A DNA stretch of 64,000 nucleotides from Rhizobium sp. Q54. GTDB taxonomy: Bacteria > Pseudomonadota > Alphaproteobacteria > Micropepsales > Micropepsaceae. The translations under genes and the position numbers were made by a program. Below are positions 17,170 to 27,561 of the stretch, piece after piece (position 1 is the stretch's first letter; each line of letters opens with the position of its first letter). The notes below the pieces were generated by a model. That model was not told the DNA's origin. It made no database searches and worked only from the letters and a program-made list of their open reading frames with translations. The stretch is from contig CAMAPL010000004.1 of the NCBI GenBank assembly GCA_945860165.1, forward strand, positions 62,001-126,000. The letters run 5' to 3'.

Positions 17170-18330
17170 TCAGTACGGCATCTTTCGTTTCGTATAGAGC
17201 CGGTCCTCGTGTACGCGTTGCTCGTTACCGGCAGGACCCATGCGCCTGCCCTCATCGATCTCCTGGTTGCGGGTCGCACCGCTCGGGCCGTCGCCCAGCC
17301 ATTGCACTTTGTGCTTCTTGGCCGCGAGCCGGATACGTTCCAGATTTTCTTCCAGGCGCTTGGAGGCCGGCAGGGCGGCGCGCTGTGCCGGCGTGATATC
17401 CCCTCTGATCGCGTCCCAGCCCAGATGTGACAGACCATTGTCGCTGGGGCCGGGCTCGGCAAAAGCCAGACCCTTCGTCGACAGAATATTTTCGCAACTC
17501 TCCACCGAACGGCGGTTTTCCAGCTTGAAGCCCATGGTGATTTCGCCCTTGGGATTGTGCGGCCAGACATCGGCAACCCGCGAATATTCGGCAGGGGTGA
17601 TGCCCCAGATATGCGCGGCGAAGGACTGGCTGCCTGCCCCGCGGCAACCCTCGAGGGCAAGCTGCTCAACACCTGGCCAGGTCCACTTGTAGCGCGCGCC
17701 CGCGATGGCGATCTGGGCCGCTTCCGGCGATTCCATTTCACAGATCAGGACGCCATGCACGCCGGCCGCGAGACACTGGGCGATCTGCCACACATTGGCG
17801 CGCATCGAGGGGCCGTCGAAGCCCCAGGCCGGAATGGTCGCAAACACCATGGGGGTGCGATGACCGGACGGCGTGGGCCCGCCATCCACCAGACCCTGCA
17901 TGAAGTTGCGCAGGCCGTCGATGCTGAAGGAGTCGTTCTCCATCTCGTAATTGATGGCGTCGCAATAGGTCTGGGACATGCGCTTGCCTTCCTCGTACGT
18001 GTCCGGCGCACCGGACGCTCCGAATTCGGCATAGGCCACGACCTGGTTGTCTTCCCACAACTCGATCGCCTTGTTGATGCGGCGCGGCTTGTAGTTGCGA
18101 TCGACCGTGGGAACCAGCGGCAGCTTGCGGGCCCAGTTTGGCTGGAAGCCATAACCCTTGCTGGCGTAGCCGATATAATGCGGGCTATCCAGCATGCTGC
18201 GGCCGGTGGCCTTGGGAACACCGGGCGGATAGCCACCGCCAGGCTGCCGAACGGGCTGGGCCAAGGCACCGGTGGCGGCGGCCGCCACCACGCCTGCGCC
18301 GAAAAGAAAATCGCGTTTCTTAATGTCCAT
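17170..18330 (-). CDS. exported HpcH/HpaI-type aldolase, second paralogue
   Basis: 386 residues. The N-terminus MDIKKRDFLFGAGVVAAAAT is a signal peptide with a KKRDFL start like a weak Tat motif. The body has aldolase-family features: GVHGVLICEMESPEAAQ (metal Glu region) and FAEPGPSDNGLSH (the GPxDLS-like loop). I chose the ATG at 18330 since AGGGGAAAG precedes it and it begins the signal peptide. The next gene on the strand (18474-19235) has an almost identical leader and upstream region, so the two were probably built by a local duplication. Substrate unknown. Confidence 0.78.
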   Translation of the reverse strand: MDIKKRDFLFGAGVVAAAATGALAQPVRQPGGGYPPGVPKATGRSMLDSPHYIGYASKGYGFQPNWARKLPLVPTVDRNYKPRRINKAIELWEDNQVVAYAEFGASGAPDTYEEGKRMSQTYCDAINYEMENDSFSIDGLRNFMQGLVDGGPTPSGHRTPMVFATIPAWGFDGPSMRANVWQIAQCLAAGVHGVLICEMESPEAAQIAIAGARYKWTWPGVEQLALEGCRGAGSQSFAAHIWGITPAEYSRVADVWPHNPKGEITMGFKLENRRSVESCENILSTKGLAFAEPGPSDNGLSHLGWDAIRGDITPAQRAALPASKRLEENLERIRLAAKKHKVQWLGDGPSGATRNQEIDEGRRMGPAGNEQRVHEDRLYTKRKMPY

Positions 18331-18425
18331 CTGCTTTCCCCTTGAGAGTTTTTGTTGGGGAAAGCCTCTCACTTCGGGGCGGCGCTGTCAGCCGGATTCT
18401 ATAGGTGCGGTGCAGCACTCATCGC
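18305..18425 (-). repeat. duplicated leader block B (5' end of aldolase and upstream)
   Basis: Covers the start of the signal peptide and about 95 bases upstream; aligns with 19209-19330. The best-kept part is GCTGTCAGCCGGATT and a TGCGG-GCAGCAC stretch. It contains a TATAGAAT-like -10 on the minus strand. Confidence 0.6.
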
Positions 18426-18473
18426 ATTGAGCGAAAATTGCGCGTGCTTACGCCTGCGTCATGCAGCCGCGCG

Positions 18474-19235
18474 TCAGACCACGGTGATGGAAAGTTCGCC
18501 GATCTTGTCGATGCGGCCCTGCATCTTGTCGTCCTTCTGAAGCGGGCCGACGCCTTCGGGCGTGCCGGTGAAGATCAGGTCGCCGGCTTTCAGCTCGGCC
18601 TGCGCCGACAGATGATGGATCACTTCGGGAACGTTCCAGATCATCTTGCCCAGATCGGAATCCTGCTGGATCCTGCCATTCACCGCGAGCTGGATGCGAC
18701 CCTTGGACAAATGTCCCACCGCACTGACCGGATAGATGGTGCCGCAGGGCGCGCTGTCCTCGAATGACTTGCCGATTTCCCAAGGCCATTGCTTGGACTT
18801 CATGCGGCTCTGCTGGTCGCGGCGGGTCATGTCCAGGCCCACGGCATAGCCATAGACATGGTCCAGCGCAGCTGCGACCGGGATGTTCATGCCGCCCGAC
18901 TTCATCGCCACCACCAGCTCGATCTCGTATTGGAAATCCTTGGTCAGCGCGGGATAGGCGCAGGTGCCGCCATGCTGCACGATCATGTCGCGATGCTTGG
19001 AGAAGAAAAAGGGCAGCTCGCGCTCGTCATTGCCCATCTCGCGGATGTGCGCCAGATAATTTCGCCCCACGCAATAGATGCGGCGCACGGGGTATTGCTG
19101 GCTACTGCCATGGATGGGCAACAGGATGGCTTCCGGCACCGGAAAAACCGATTGCGCCTGGGCCGCACCACCCGCCGACATGCCCGCAGTCACAACGGCA
19201 CCGCCAACCAGAAAGTCACGCTTCTTGATATCCAT
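18474..19235 (-). CDS. exported fumarylacetoacetate hydrolase family protein
   Basis: 253 residues: signal peptide MDIKKRDFLVGGAVVTAGMS ending AQAQ, then the FAH core, including YCVGRNYLAHIREMG, a metal-binding segment DFQYEIELVVAM, YGYAVGLDMTRRDQQ and the late LIFTGTPEGVGPL. FAH-family enzymes hydrolyse or decarboxylate beta-keto or hydroxymuconate-type acids, usually in the cytoplasm during aromatic catabolism. Pairing with an exported HpcH/HpaI aldolase suggests a shared periplasmic route, but that is inference. Its upstream region overlaps the 3' end of the CinA-like gene. Confidence 0.85.
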   Translation of the reverse strand: MDIKKRDFLVGGAVVTAGMSAGGAAQAQSVFPVPEAILLPIHGSSQQYPVRRIYCVGRNYLAHIREMGNDERELPFFFSKHRDMIVQHGGTCAYPALTKDFQYEIELVVAMKSGGMNIPVAAALDHVYGYAVGLDMTRRDQQSRMKSKQWPWEIGKSFEDSAPCGTIYPVSAVGHLSKGRIQLAVNGRIQQDSDLGKMIWNVPEVIHHLSAQAELKAGDLIFTGTPEGVGPLQKDDKMQGRIDKIGELSITVV

Positions 19236-19330
19236 ATGGTGTCTCCGCAGCTGCGCATGGCGGCAAGCCTGTCATTTCACATGCGCGCTGTCAGCCGGAT
19301 TTTATACGCTGCGGCGCAGCACCCAACGAC
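19209..19330 (-). repeat. duplicated leader block A (5' end of FAH gene and upstream)
   Basis: Partner of 18305-18425. It runs from the signal-peptide codons through the 5' untranslated region into the last codons of the CinA-like gene. A GTATAAAATCC stretch is a possible -10 on the minus strand. Because the 3' end of the CinA-like gene is inside this block, A is probably the original and B the copy. Confidence 0.6.
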
Positions 19331-20046
19331 CGTATCAGGGATTCCAACGCCACCGCGGCGCGCTCCACCGCGCTCCCGTCACGGCCCCGCACCACAAGCT
19401 GCGCGCCGAAGGGTGCGGCGGTACCTTCGCGGTAAAAGGGATAGGAGCCGATGGCGACGTCCTTATGGTCTTTCTGCAGCGCAGCTAGGCCCGGCGCGAT
19501 GGCGCCTTCGGGAATCGCGGCTTCCACTGCCACGCTGGCGACCGGCAACCCGCGCGGCAGACCGGGCTCGATCGCTTCCAGCATGGCGCGCATCACCATC
19601 GGCACGCCCGCCATCACATAGACATTGCCGAGCTGAAAACCCGGTGCGCCCGAAACGGTATTGGCGACCAGCGCCGCCCCATGCGGAATGCGGGCCATGC
19701 GCTTGCGCATGTCGTTGAATTCGCCGGGCGGATAGCGCGCCTCCAGCAGGGCATAGGCCTCGGGATGATAGCCGATCCCGACCCCGAAGGCCCTGGCCAC
19801 CGCGTCGGCGGTGATGTCGTCATGCGTCGGACCGATGCCGCCGGTGGTGAAAACCAGGTCATATCTGGCGCGCAGGGCATTCAGCGCCGCGATGATTTCC
19901 TCTTCGACATCGCCGACCACCCGCACTTCCTTCAGGTCGATGCCCAGCACGGTGAGGAATTTGGCGATAGTGGTGGTGTTGGTGTCCTGGGTGCGGCCCG
20001 ACAGTATTTCGTCGCCAATCACCAGAATTGCCGCGCTATTTTCCAA
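19291..20046 (-). CDS. molybdopterin-binding (CinA/MoaB-like) domain protein
   Basis: 251 residues with the MoCF fold: ILVIGDEILSGRTQDTNTTT, the signature FTTGGIGPTHDDITADAVA and a late VYVMAGVPMVMRAM. This is the N-terminal half of CinA-type competence/damage-inducible proteins without the C-terminal deamidase domain, a common short form. The activity of the short form is not established. Divergent from map. Confidence 0.85.
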   Translation of the reverse strand: MENSAAILVIGDEILSGRTQDTNTTTIAKFLTVLGIDLKEVRVVGDVEEEIIAALNALRARYDLVFTTGGIGPTHDDITADAVARAFGVGIGYHPEAYALLEARYPPGEFNDMRKRMARIPHGAALVANTVSGAPGFQLGNVYVMAGVPMVMRAMLEAIEPGLPRGLPVASVAVEAAIPEGAIAPGLAALQKDHKDVAIGSYPFYREGTAAPFGAQLVVRGRDGSAVERAAVALESLIRSLGAAPQRIKSG

Positions 20047-20104
20047 TTTATGCGTCCCGAAACAGGTTGGGTTTTGCGATTGTCGCCATTATATTGATCC
20101 CATC

Positions 20105-20938
20105 ATGACCATCGTACCCCAATCCGAGATTTTTGAGGCGGCGCGCAACGCCCATTTTGCGGTGACCCTGCACAGCGCCGCCGACTTTGACGGCATGCGC
20201 AAGGCCGGCCGGCTGGCCGCCGAGGTCCTGGATCTGATGGTGCCGCTGGTCGTGCCGGGTGTCACCACCGAAGCGCTGGACAAGGTGGCTTATGACTACA
20301 TTGTCGCCCATGGCGCCATTCCGGCCTGCCTGGGCTATCGCGGCTATCGCCACACCGTCTGCACCTCGATCAACCATGTCGTGTGTCACGGCATTCCGGG
20401 CGACAAGCCGCTGCGCGATGGTGACATCGTCAATATCGACGTCACCGTGATCCTGAACGGCTGGCATGGCGACACCAGCCGCATGTATCCGGTGGGTGAC
20501 GTCAAGCGCAAAGCCGAGCGGCTAGTCGAGATTACCTATGACTCCATGATGCGCGGCATCGCGGCAGCCAAGCCGGGCAACACCACCGGCGATATCGGCC
20601 ATGCCATTCAGTCCTTCGCGGAAGGCCAGGAGAAATGCGCCGTGGTGCGCGATTTCTGCGGCCACGGGTTGGGCAAGGTTTTCCATGCCCTGCCCAATAT
20701 CGTGCATTACGGCAAGCCCAGCCATGGCATCGCGCTGAAGCCCGGCATGTTCTTCACCGTCGAGCCGATGATCAACCTGGGCGGTTATGGCGTGAAGGTG
20801 CTGGGGGACGGCTGGACCGCGGTGACGCGCGACCGTTCACTGTCGGCGCAATTCGAACATTCCGTGGGCGTGACCGAGGACGGCGTGGAGATTTTCACGC
20901 TGTCGCCCAAGGGATTGCACAAGCCTCCCTATTTCTGA
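20105..20938 (+). CDS. map: methionine aminopeptidase, type I
   Basis: 277 residues with the five metal ligands of the pita-bread fold visible: NIDVTVILNGWHGDTSRM (two Asp), the CGHGLGKVFH His, FTVEPM Glu and the final Glu in AQFEHSVGVTEDG. It removes N-terminal Met after deformylase has acted. The ATG at 20105 gives the normal length; the open frame extending back to 19811 overlaps the CinA-like gene and is not real. Adjacent to radC, as in many alphaproteobacteria. Confidence 0.96.
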   Translation: MTIVPQSEIFEAARNAHFAVTLHSAADFDGMRKAGRLAAEVLDLMVPLVVPGVTTEALDKVAYDYIVAHGAIPACLGYRGYRHTVCTSINHVVCHGIPGDKPLRDGDIVNIDVTVILNGWHGDTSRMYPVGDVKRKAERLVEITYDSMMRGIAAAKPGNTTGDIGHAIQSFAEGQEKCAVVRDFCGHGLGKVFHALPNIVHYGKPSHGIALKPGMFFTVEPMINLGGYGVKVLGDGWTAVTRDRSLSAQFEHSVGVTEDGVEIFTLSPKGLHKPPYF

Positions 20939-20943
20939 TCTGC

Positions 20944-21658
20944 GTGACCGACTCCCAGAACAACGGGTCGGCCGGCCATCGCGAGCGTCTTCGGGCGCGT
21001 TTTCTGAAGGGCGGCGCCGATGCCATGCCCGATTACGAACTTCTGGAATTGACATTGTTCGCCGCCCTGCCGCGGCGGGACACCAAGCCGCTGGCCAAGG
21101 TGCTGCTGGCGCGCTTCGGCAGTTTCGCGGAAGTGATCGCCGCGCCCCGCGCCCGGCTGCTGGAAGTGCAAGGCGTGGGCGAGAGCGTCGTCAATCATCT
21201 CAAGATCGTGGAAGCCGCCGCCCAGCGCCTGGCCAAGACCAAGGTGATGGGCCGCGCGGTACTGTCGTCCTGGTCAGCGCTGCTGGATTATTGCACGGCG
21301 GCGATGGCGCGGTCGCCGAACGAGGAATTCCGCGTGTTGTTCCTGGACCGCAAGTCATCGCGTGTTGTTCCTGGACCGCAAGAATGTGCTGATCGCCGAT
21401 GAAGTGCAGACCAAAGGCACCGTCGATCATGCGCCGGTCTATCCGCGCGAGATCGTCAAGCGGGCGCTGGAGTTCAGCGCCTCGTTCCTCATCCTGGCGC
21501 ACAACCATCCCAGCGGCGATCCCACGCCGTCGAAGGCCGACATCGCCATGACCCGCGAGATTACAGCCGCCGCCAAGGCGCTGGGCATCACCGTGCACGA
21601 TCATCTGGTAATCGGACGTGCTGGGCATTCCAGCTTTAAAGCCCTGGGATTGCTGTGA
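20944..21658 (+). pseudogene. radC: radC, interrupted by a 28-bp tandem duplication
   Basis: The first part (GTG 20944) encodes GHRERLRARFLKGGADAMPD, the helix-hairpin-helix region (LLEVQGVGESVVNHLK) and [12 protein letters not shown]. The rest, in another frame, encodes [20 protein letters not shown] and the metal motif [17 protein letters not shown]. Bases 21331-21354 are repeated at 21359-21382 with TCAT between; the extra 28 bases shift the frame. Without one copy the protein is continuous at about 228 residues. RadC is a JAMM-fold protein whose repair role is doubtful, so loss could be tolerated. An assembly artefact is possible. Confidence 0.85.
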
Positions 21659-21725
21659 AATAACGAGGCTTTCGCCCATGCCGTGGACGCGCTAGAAGCA
21701 CCCGTAACATTTCCCCGGTGCCCCC

Positions 21726-23027
21726 ATGATCCCCCGCTATTCCCGCGAACAGATGGTTTCGATCTGGTCGCCCGAAACCAAATTCCGCATCTGGTTCGAG
21801 ATCGAGGCGCACGCCACCGACAAGCTGGCCGAGCTGGGCGTGGTACCGAAAGATGCCGCCAAGAAAATCTGGGAAAAGGGCAAGGACGCCAAGTTCGATG
21901 TGGCGCGGATCGACGAGATCGAACGCGAGGTCAAGCATGACGTCATCGCCTTCCTGACCCACCTGTCGGAAATCGTCGGCCCCGAAGCGCGCTTTGTGCA
22001 TCAGGGCATGACCAGCTCCGACGTGCTGGACACCTGCCTGAATGTGCAGCTGGCCCGCGCCGCCGACATCCTGATCGCCGACACCGATGCCCTGCTGGCG
22101 GCGCTGAAGACACGCGCCATGGAATACAAGATGACGCCAACCATCGGGCGCAGCCACGGCATCCATGCCGAGCCCACCACCTTCGGCGTCAAGCTGGCGA
22201 CCTATTTCGCCGAGTTCACTCGCGCCCGCAAACGGCTGGTGACGGCGCGTGAAGAAATAGCCACCTGCGCCATTTCCGGCGCGGTCGGCAGCTTCGCCAA
22301 TATCGATCCGCAGGTGGAAGAACATGTCGCCAAGCAGATGGGGCTGGCGGTGGAGCCGGTTTCAACCCAGGTGATTCCGCGCGACCGCCATGCAGCTTTC
22401 TTCGCGACCTTGGGCGTTGTCGCCTCGTCGCTGGAACGGCTGGCGGTTGAAATCCGTCACTTGCAGCGCACCGAAGTGCTGGAAGCCGAGGAATATTTCT
22501 CGCCCGGCCAGAAGGGCTCGTCGGCCATGCCGCACAAGCGCAATCCGGTGCTGACCGAAAATGTCACCGGCCTGGCGCGCATGGTGCGCAGTTACGCCAT
22601 TCCGGCGATGGAAAATGTCGCGCTGTGGCATGAGCGCGACATCTCGCATTCATCCGTCGAACGCTATATCGGCCCCGACGCCACCATCACTTTGGATTTC
22701 GCGCTGGCCCGCATGACCGGCGTGATCGAAAAGCTGGTCGTATACCCTGCGCGGATGCAGCAGAATCTCGATGCCACCCACGGGTTGGTGCACAGCCAGC
22801 GCGTACTGCTGGCCCTGACCCAGGCGGGCTTGCAGCGTGAAGACAGCTATCGGCTGGTCCAGAAGAACGCCATGCGCGCCTGGAACGGCGAAGGCAATCT
22901 GCTGGACCTGCTCAAGGCCGATCCCGATGTGTCAAAAGCCCTGCCGGCCGCCCAGCTCGAAGCCATGTTCGACCTCGGCTATCACCTGAAAGCCGTGGAC
23001 GCGATCTTCAAACGGGTTTTCGGCTAA
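21726..23027 (+). CDS. purB: adenylosuccinate lyase
   Basis: 433 residues of the fumarase/aspartase superfamily: MTSSDVLDTCLNVQ, GRSHGIHAEPTTFG (catalytic His) and the signature SPGQKGSSAMPHKRNP with the catalytic Ser loop. It cleaves SAICAR and adenylosuccinate, two steps of purine synthesis. Normal length for the short bacterial class. It lies upstream of the purCSQL cluster on the same strand but is separated from it by the convergent DUF1476 gene. Confidence 0.97.
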   Translation: MIPRYSREQMVSIWSPETKFRIWFEIEAHATDKLAELGVVPKDAAKKIWEKGKDAKFDVARIDEIEREVKHDVIAFLTHLSEIVGPEARFVHQGMTSSDVLDTCLNVQLARAADILIADTDALLAALKTRAMEYKMTPTIGRSHGIHAEPTTFGVKLATYFAEFTRARKRLVTAREEIATCAISGAVGSFANIDPQVEEHVAKQMGLAVEPVSTQVIPRDRHAAFFATLGVVASSLERLAVEIRHLQRTEVLEAEEYFSPGQKGSSAMPHKRNPVLTENVTGLARMVRSYAIPAMENVALWHERDISHSSVERYIGPDATITLDFALARMTGVIEKLVVYPARMQQNLDATHGLVHSQRVLLALTQAGLQREDSYRLVQKNAMRAWNGEGNLLDLLKADPDVSKALPAAQLEAMFDLGYHLKAVDAIFKRVFG

Positions 23028-23033
23028 GGCGGA

Positions 23034-23348
23034 TTACTTCGGCGCCAAGGCGGCGACGGCGGTATCCAGCGCTTCCTTCATCTTGTCGCGGATGACGGCG
23101 TCGGACACCGACACATCCAGCTCGGACCTGAGCTTACGGAACACATCCTCGTCGCCCGCTTCCTGGAAATCGGCGGCGACAACGCTGTCGGCGAAGTCTT
23201 CGGCGGCCTGGCCGGTCAGGCCTTTTTCGCCCGCCGCCCACAGGCCGAGCGCCCGATTGCGCCGCGCTTCGGCCTTGAAGCGCAGTTCCGCGTCATGCGC
23301 CCATTTGGATTCAAAGCCCTTGCGGCGGTCGTCCATCCCGTTGGCCAT
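23034..23348 (-). CDS. DUF1476 protein, F1-ATPase inhibitor (zeta subunit) type
   Basis: 104 residues, highly charged and helical: MDDRRKGFESKWAHDAELRF, EARRNRALGLWAAGEKGLTG and an acidic middle. This is the alphaproteobacterial DUF1476 family, one member of which (the Paracoccus zeta subunit) inhibits ATP hydrolysis by F1-ATPase. Start at ATG 23348; an in-frame start at 23390 lacks support. Confidence 0.9.
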   Translation of the reverse strand: MANGMDDRRKGFESKWAHDAELRFKAEARRNRALGLWAAGEKGLTGQAAEDFADSVVAADFQEAGDEDVFRKLRSELDVSVSDAVIRDKMKEALDTAVAALAPK

Positions 23349-23497
23349 AATCAACTCCCTGTAATCACTCGATTTTCTGCATGGTGCCACGGCATCTTGT
23401 CAAGATTGCGCCATGACCCGATATGGATGTGGGTATGCGCTTTGGCAACATTGCCGCAACGCCGCACAATCCGGTAAGTTTCCTGTCCAGGGCTGCG

Positions 23498-23517
23498 GGC
23501 GGAGCCGCCCTTTTTGA
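23498..23517 (+). promoter_or_regulatory. small hairpin with T-run before purC
   Basis: GGGCG-GAGC-CGCCC followed by TTTTT lies directly upstream of the purC ribosome site (GAGGA). It could be a weak terminator or attenuator in the purC leader. Stem of only five pairs. Confidence 0.35.
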
Positions 23518-23528
23518 GGACCAATTCC

Positions 23529-24293
<765 letters not shown>

Positions 24294-24305
24294 CTCTTAC
24301 AATAA

Positions 24306-24336
24306 CTTGTCATTCCCGCGTAAGCGGGAATCCATC
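24306..24336. repeat. R3 element between purC and purS
   Basis: TCATTCCCGCGTAAGCGGGA followed by ATCCATC, with an internal 8-bp stem. It lies inside the purine operon and ends only 11 bases before the purS start, so it may shape translation of purS. Confidence 0.8.
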
Positions 24337-24347
24337 GGAATAAAAAG

Positions 24348-24587
24348 TTGAAAGCGCGCGTTTTTATTACTCTAAAGACTGGCGTTCTGGACCCGCAGGG
24401 CAAGGCCATCGGCCACGCTCTCAACGGGCTGGGCTTCGCCAGCGTCGGCGAAGTGCGCCAGGGCAAGGTGATCGACCTGGAACTGTCGGGCAACGATCAG
24501 GCCGCGGCCAAGGAAGAACTCAAGGCGATGTGCGAAAAGCTGCTCGCCAACACCGTGATCGAGAAATACGAGATCGAGCTGAAGTAA
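24348..24587 (+). CDS. purS: FGAM synthase subunit PurS
   Basis: 79 residues: [30 protein letters not shown] and the KYEIEL end are typical of PurS, the small subunit that bridges PurQ and PurL. The start is TTG with no strong Shine-Dalgarno, since an R3 repeat occupies the region just upstream. The stop overlaps the purQ start by one base (TAATG). Confidence 0.93.
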   Translation: MKARVFITLKTGVLDPQGKAIGHALNGLGFASVGEVRQGKVIDLELSGNDQAAAKEELKAMCEKLLANTVIEKYEIELK

Positions 24588-25255
24588 TGAAAAGCGCCGT
24601 CATCTTTTTTCCGGCTTCCAATTGCGACCGCGATGCCAAGACCGCGCTGACGCAGATGACCGGCAAGGCGCCCGCCATGGTGTGGCACCAGGACAGCGAA
24701 CTTCCCGATGTCGACCTGGTGGTGCTGCCGGGCGGTTTTTCCTACGGCGACTATCTGCGCTGCGGCGCCATGGCCAGCCAGTCAGTGGTGATGAAGTCGG
24801 TGCGCGCCCATGCCGACAAGGGCGGCATGGTGCTGGGCATCTGTAACGGTTTCCAGGTCCTGACTGAAAGCCATCTGCTGCCCGGCGCATTGATGCGCAA
24901 TGCGGCTCTGAAATTCGTCTGCAAGCCGGTGGGCCTGGAAGTCGATGAAACCCAGTCGGCCTTTACCCGCCATTATTCCAATGGCCAGCGCGTCACCTTC
25001 CCGGTGGCGCATGGCGAGGGCAGCTATTTTGCCGATGAAGAGACGCTGGACCGGCTGGAAGGCGAGAACCGCGTCGCTTTCCGTTATGCCAAGGGCGAAA
25101 ATCCCAACGGCTCGGCCCGCAACATCGCCGGAATCTTAAGCGAAAAACGCAATGTGCTGGGCCTGATGCCCCATCCCGAACGGGTGGTGGACGATGTTCT
25201 GGGCGGCACCGATGGCCGCGCCCTTTTCCAAAGCCTGATCGAAAACCTGTCATGA
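24587..25255 (+). CDS. purQ: FGAM synthase glutaminase subunit PurQ
   Basis: 222 residues of a class I glutamine amidotransferase: [17 protein letters not shown], nucleophile Cys in [12 protein letters not shown], and the His/Glu pair in [12 protein letters not shown]. It supplies ammonia to PurL. Start at ATG 24587 overlapping the purS stop; the frame upstream of it is not real. The stop overlaps the purL start. Confidence 0.97.
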   Translation: MKSAVIFFPASNCDRDAKTALTQMTGKAPAMVWHQDSELPDVDLVVLPGGFSYGDYLRCGAMASQSVVMKSVRAHADKGGMVLGICNGFQVLTESHLLPGALMRNAALKFVCKPVGLEVDETQSAFTRHYSNGQRVTFPVAHGEGSYFADEETLDRLEGENRVAFRYAKGENPNGSARNIAGILSEKRNVLGLMPHPERVVDDVLGGTDGRALFQSLIENLS

Positions 25256-27456
25256 CAAAAATCACGCCTGAGATGGTCCGCGAGCATGGGCTTTCGGAAC
25301 CCGAATATGCGCGCATCCTGACCTTGATGGGCCGCGAGCCATCCTTCGTCGAGCTGGGCATCTTCAGCGTGATGTGGAGCGAGCATTGCTCCTACAAGTC
25401 CACCCGTTTCCATCTGAAAAAGCTGCCGACCAAGGCGCCCTGGGTGATCCAGGGCCCGGGCGAGAATGCCGGCGTGATCGACATTGGCGACGGCGATGCC
25501 TGCATCTTCGAGATGGAAAGCCATAACCATCCCAGCTTTATCGAGCCTTATCAGGGCGCGGCGACCGGCGTGGGCGGCATCATGCGCGACGTCTTCACCA
25601 TGGGCGCGCGCCCCATCGCCATGATGAACGCGCTGCGCTTCGGAGAGCCCAGCCATCCTAAGACGCGGCACCTGGTGTCGGGCGTGGTGTCGGGCATCGG
25701 CGGCTATGGCAATTGCATGGGCGTGCCCACCGTGGGCGGCGAAGTCAATTTCCACAAAAGCTACAACGGCAACATTCTGGTCAATGCCATGTGCGTCGGC
25801 CTGGCGCGGCAGGACAAGATTTTCCTCTCCGCCGCCAAGGGCGCGGGCAATCCGGTCGTCTATATCGGCTCCAAGACGGGCCGCGACGGCATTCACGGCG
25901 CCACCATGGCATCGGCCGAATTCGACGACGCCTCGGAAGAAAAGCGCCCCACCGTGCAGGTCGGCGATCCCTTCACCGAAAAGCTGCTGCTGGAAGCCTG
26001 CCTGGAACTGATGGCCACCGACGCCATCATCGCCATTCAGGACATGGGCGCGGCAGGCCTCACCTCGTCCTCCGCCGAGATGGGCGACAAGGGCGGCAGC
26101 GGCATCGAGCTGGACCTGGACAAGGTGCCCCAGCGCGAAACCAACATGACCGCCTATGAGATGATGCTGTCGGAAAGCCAGGAGCGCATGCTGGCGGTGC
26201 TCAAACCCGGCCGCGAAGCCCAGGCTGAAGCCATCTTCAAGAAATGGGAACTGGATTTCGCCGTCATCGGCATCACCACCGACACCAGCCGTCTAGTGGT
26301 CAAACATAAAGGCACGACCGTCGCCGACATGCCGATCACCGCTTTGTCCGACGAAGCCCCGGTCTATGAGCGGCCCTATACCGAGCGCGCGCCGCTGACC
26401 GGCGAGCCGGCCTTCGACAAGAAGAAGAACGTGCTGGAATCGCTCAAGACCATCCTGGCCTCGCCCGACATGGCCTCGCGCCGCTGGGTGTGGGAACAGT
26501 ATGACCATACGGTGATGGCCGACACGGTGCAGGTACCAGGCGGCGATGCCGCAGTGGTGCGCATCCATGGCACCCAGAAAGCACTGGCGATCACCACCGA
26601 CGTGTCACCGCGCTATTGCCGGCCCGATCCGTTTGAAGGCGGCAAGCAGGCCGTGGCCGAAGCCTGGCGCAACCTGACCGCGGTGGGCGCGACACCGCTG
26701 GCGGTCACCGACAATCTCAATTACGGCAATCCGCAAAAGCCCGAAATCATGTGGGAAATCGTGGCCGGCATCGACGGTATCGGCGCCGCCTGCCGGGCGC
26801 TGGATTTCCCGGTGATCGGCGGCAACTGCTCGCTCTACAACGAGACCAACGGCGAAGGCATCCTGCCCACCCCGGCGATCGGCGGCGTCGGCCTGATGAA
26901 GGACGTCAGCAAGATGGCGACCGTCGCCTTCAAACGGTCGGGCGATGTCATCATCCTGATCGGCGAAACCAAGGGCCATCTGGGCCAGTCCATTTACCTG
27001 CGCGAAATCGAAGGCCGGGAAGAAGGCGCCGCCCCCAAGGTCGATCTGGGCGCGGAAAAGAAGCATGGCGACTTTGTGCGGGGGCTGATCGAGGCGGGCC
27101 GCGTGGATACGGTGCATGACCTGTCCGACGGCGGCTTGCTGGTGGCGATTGCCGAAATGGCGATGCCGCGCGGCATCGGCGCCAACATCGGCATCGCCGG
27201 CCTGCCTGACGACATCCCCTTCTGGTTCGGCGAGGACCAGGCGCGCTATTGTCTAGCCGCGCCCTTTGCCGAGGCCGAAAAGATCGTGGAGGAAGCCCGC
27301 GCCGCCTTCATCACCGTGGCCGAACTGGGCAAGACCGGCGGCGACAGGCTGACCCTGGACGACAAGAGCAGCGCCGGCATTGCGAGCCTGAAGGAGGGTT
27401 TCGAAAGCTGGTTCCCGAACTTTATGTCGGGCGAAGAAATCCCGGTTACGAATTAG
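25252..27456 (+). CDS. purL: FGAM synthase subunit PurL (small type)
   Basis: 734 residues, the short PurL that works with PurS and Pur[16 protein letters not shown] near the N-terminus, [20 protein letters not shown] (ATP/Mg site), then two AIRS-like halves ([36 protein letters not shown]). Produces FGAM from FGAR. ATGA overlap with purQ. An R4 inverted repeat follows and probably marks the operon end or a processing site before bolA. Confidence 0.98.
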   Translation: MTKITPEMVREHGLSEPEYARILTLMGREPSFVELGIFSVMWSEHCSYKSTRFHLKKLPTKAPWVIQGPGENAGVIDIGDGDACIFEMESHNHPSFIEPYQGAATGVGGIMRDVFTMGARPIAMMNALRFGEPSHPKTRHLVSGVVSGIGGYGNCMGVPTVGGEVNFHKSYNGNILVNAMCVGLARQDKIFLSAAKGAGNPVVYIGSKTGRDGIHGATMASAEFDDASEEKRPTVQVGDPFTEKLLLEACLELMATDAIIAIQDMGAAGLTSSSAEMGDKGGSGIELDLDKVPQRETNMTAYEMMLSESQERMLAVLKPGREAQAEAIFKKWELDFAVIGITTDTSRLVVKHKGTTVADMPITALSDEAPVYERPYTERAPLTGEPAFDKKKNVLESLKTILASPDMASRRWVWEQYDHTVMADTVQVPGGDAAVVRIHGTQKALAITTDVSPRYCRPDPFEGGKQAVAEAWRNLTAVGATPLAVTDNLNYGNPQKPEIMWEIVAGIDGIGAACRALDFPVIGGNCSLYNETNGEGILPTPAIGGVGLMKDVSKMATVAFKRSGDVIILIGETKGHLGQSIYLREIEGREEGAAPKVDLGAEKKHGDFVRGLIEAGRVDTVHDLSDGGLLVAIAEMAMPRGIGANIGIAGLPDDIPFWFGEDQARYCLAAPFAEAEKIVEEARAAFITVAELGKTGGDRLTLDDKSSAGIASLKEGFESWFPNFMSGEEIPVTN

Positions 27457-27467
27457 GCGCCCTGGTC

Positions 27468-27538
27468 GTCACCCTTCGACAAGCTCAGGGTGAGGACGTA
27501 AACTCAAATCCTCATGCTGAGCTTGTCGAAGCATGATC
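27468..27538. repeat. inverted repeat R4 between purL and bolA
   Basis: CTTCGACAAGCTCAG (27474-27488) and CTGAGCTTGTCGAAG (27517-27531) are perfect 15-bp inverted copies, with GGGTGAGGA and TCCTCATG adjoining. A widely seen intergenic repeat type in alphaproteobacteria. Confidence 0.85.
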
Positions 27539-27561
27539 CTACACAAGAATAAGGTTCAGCC

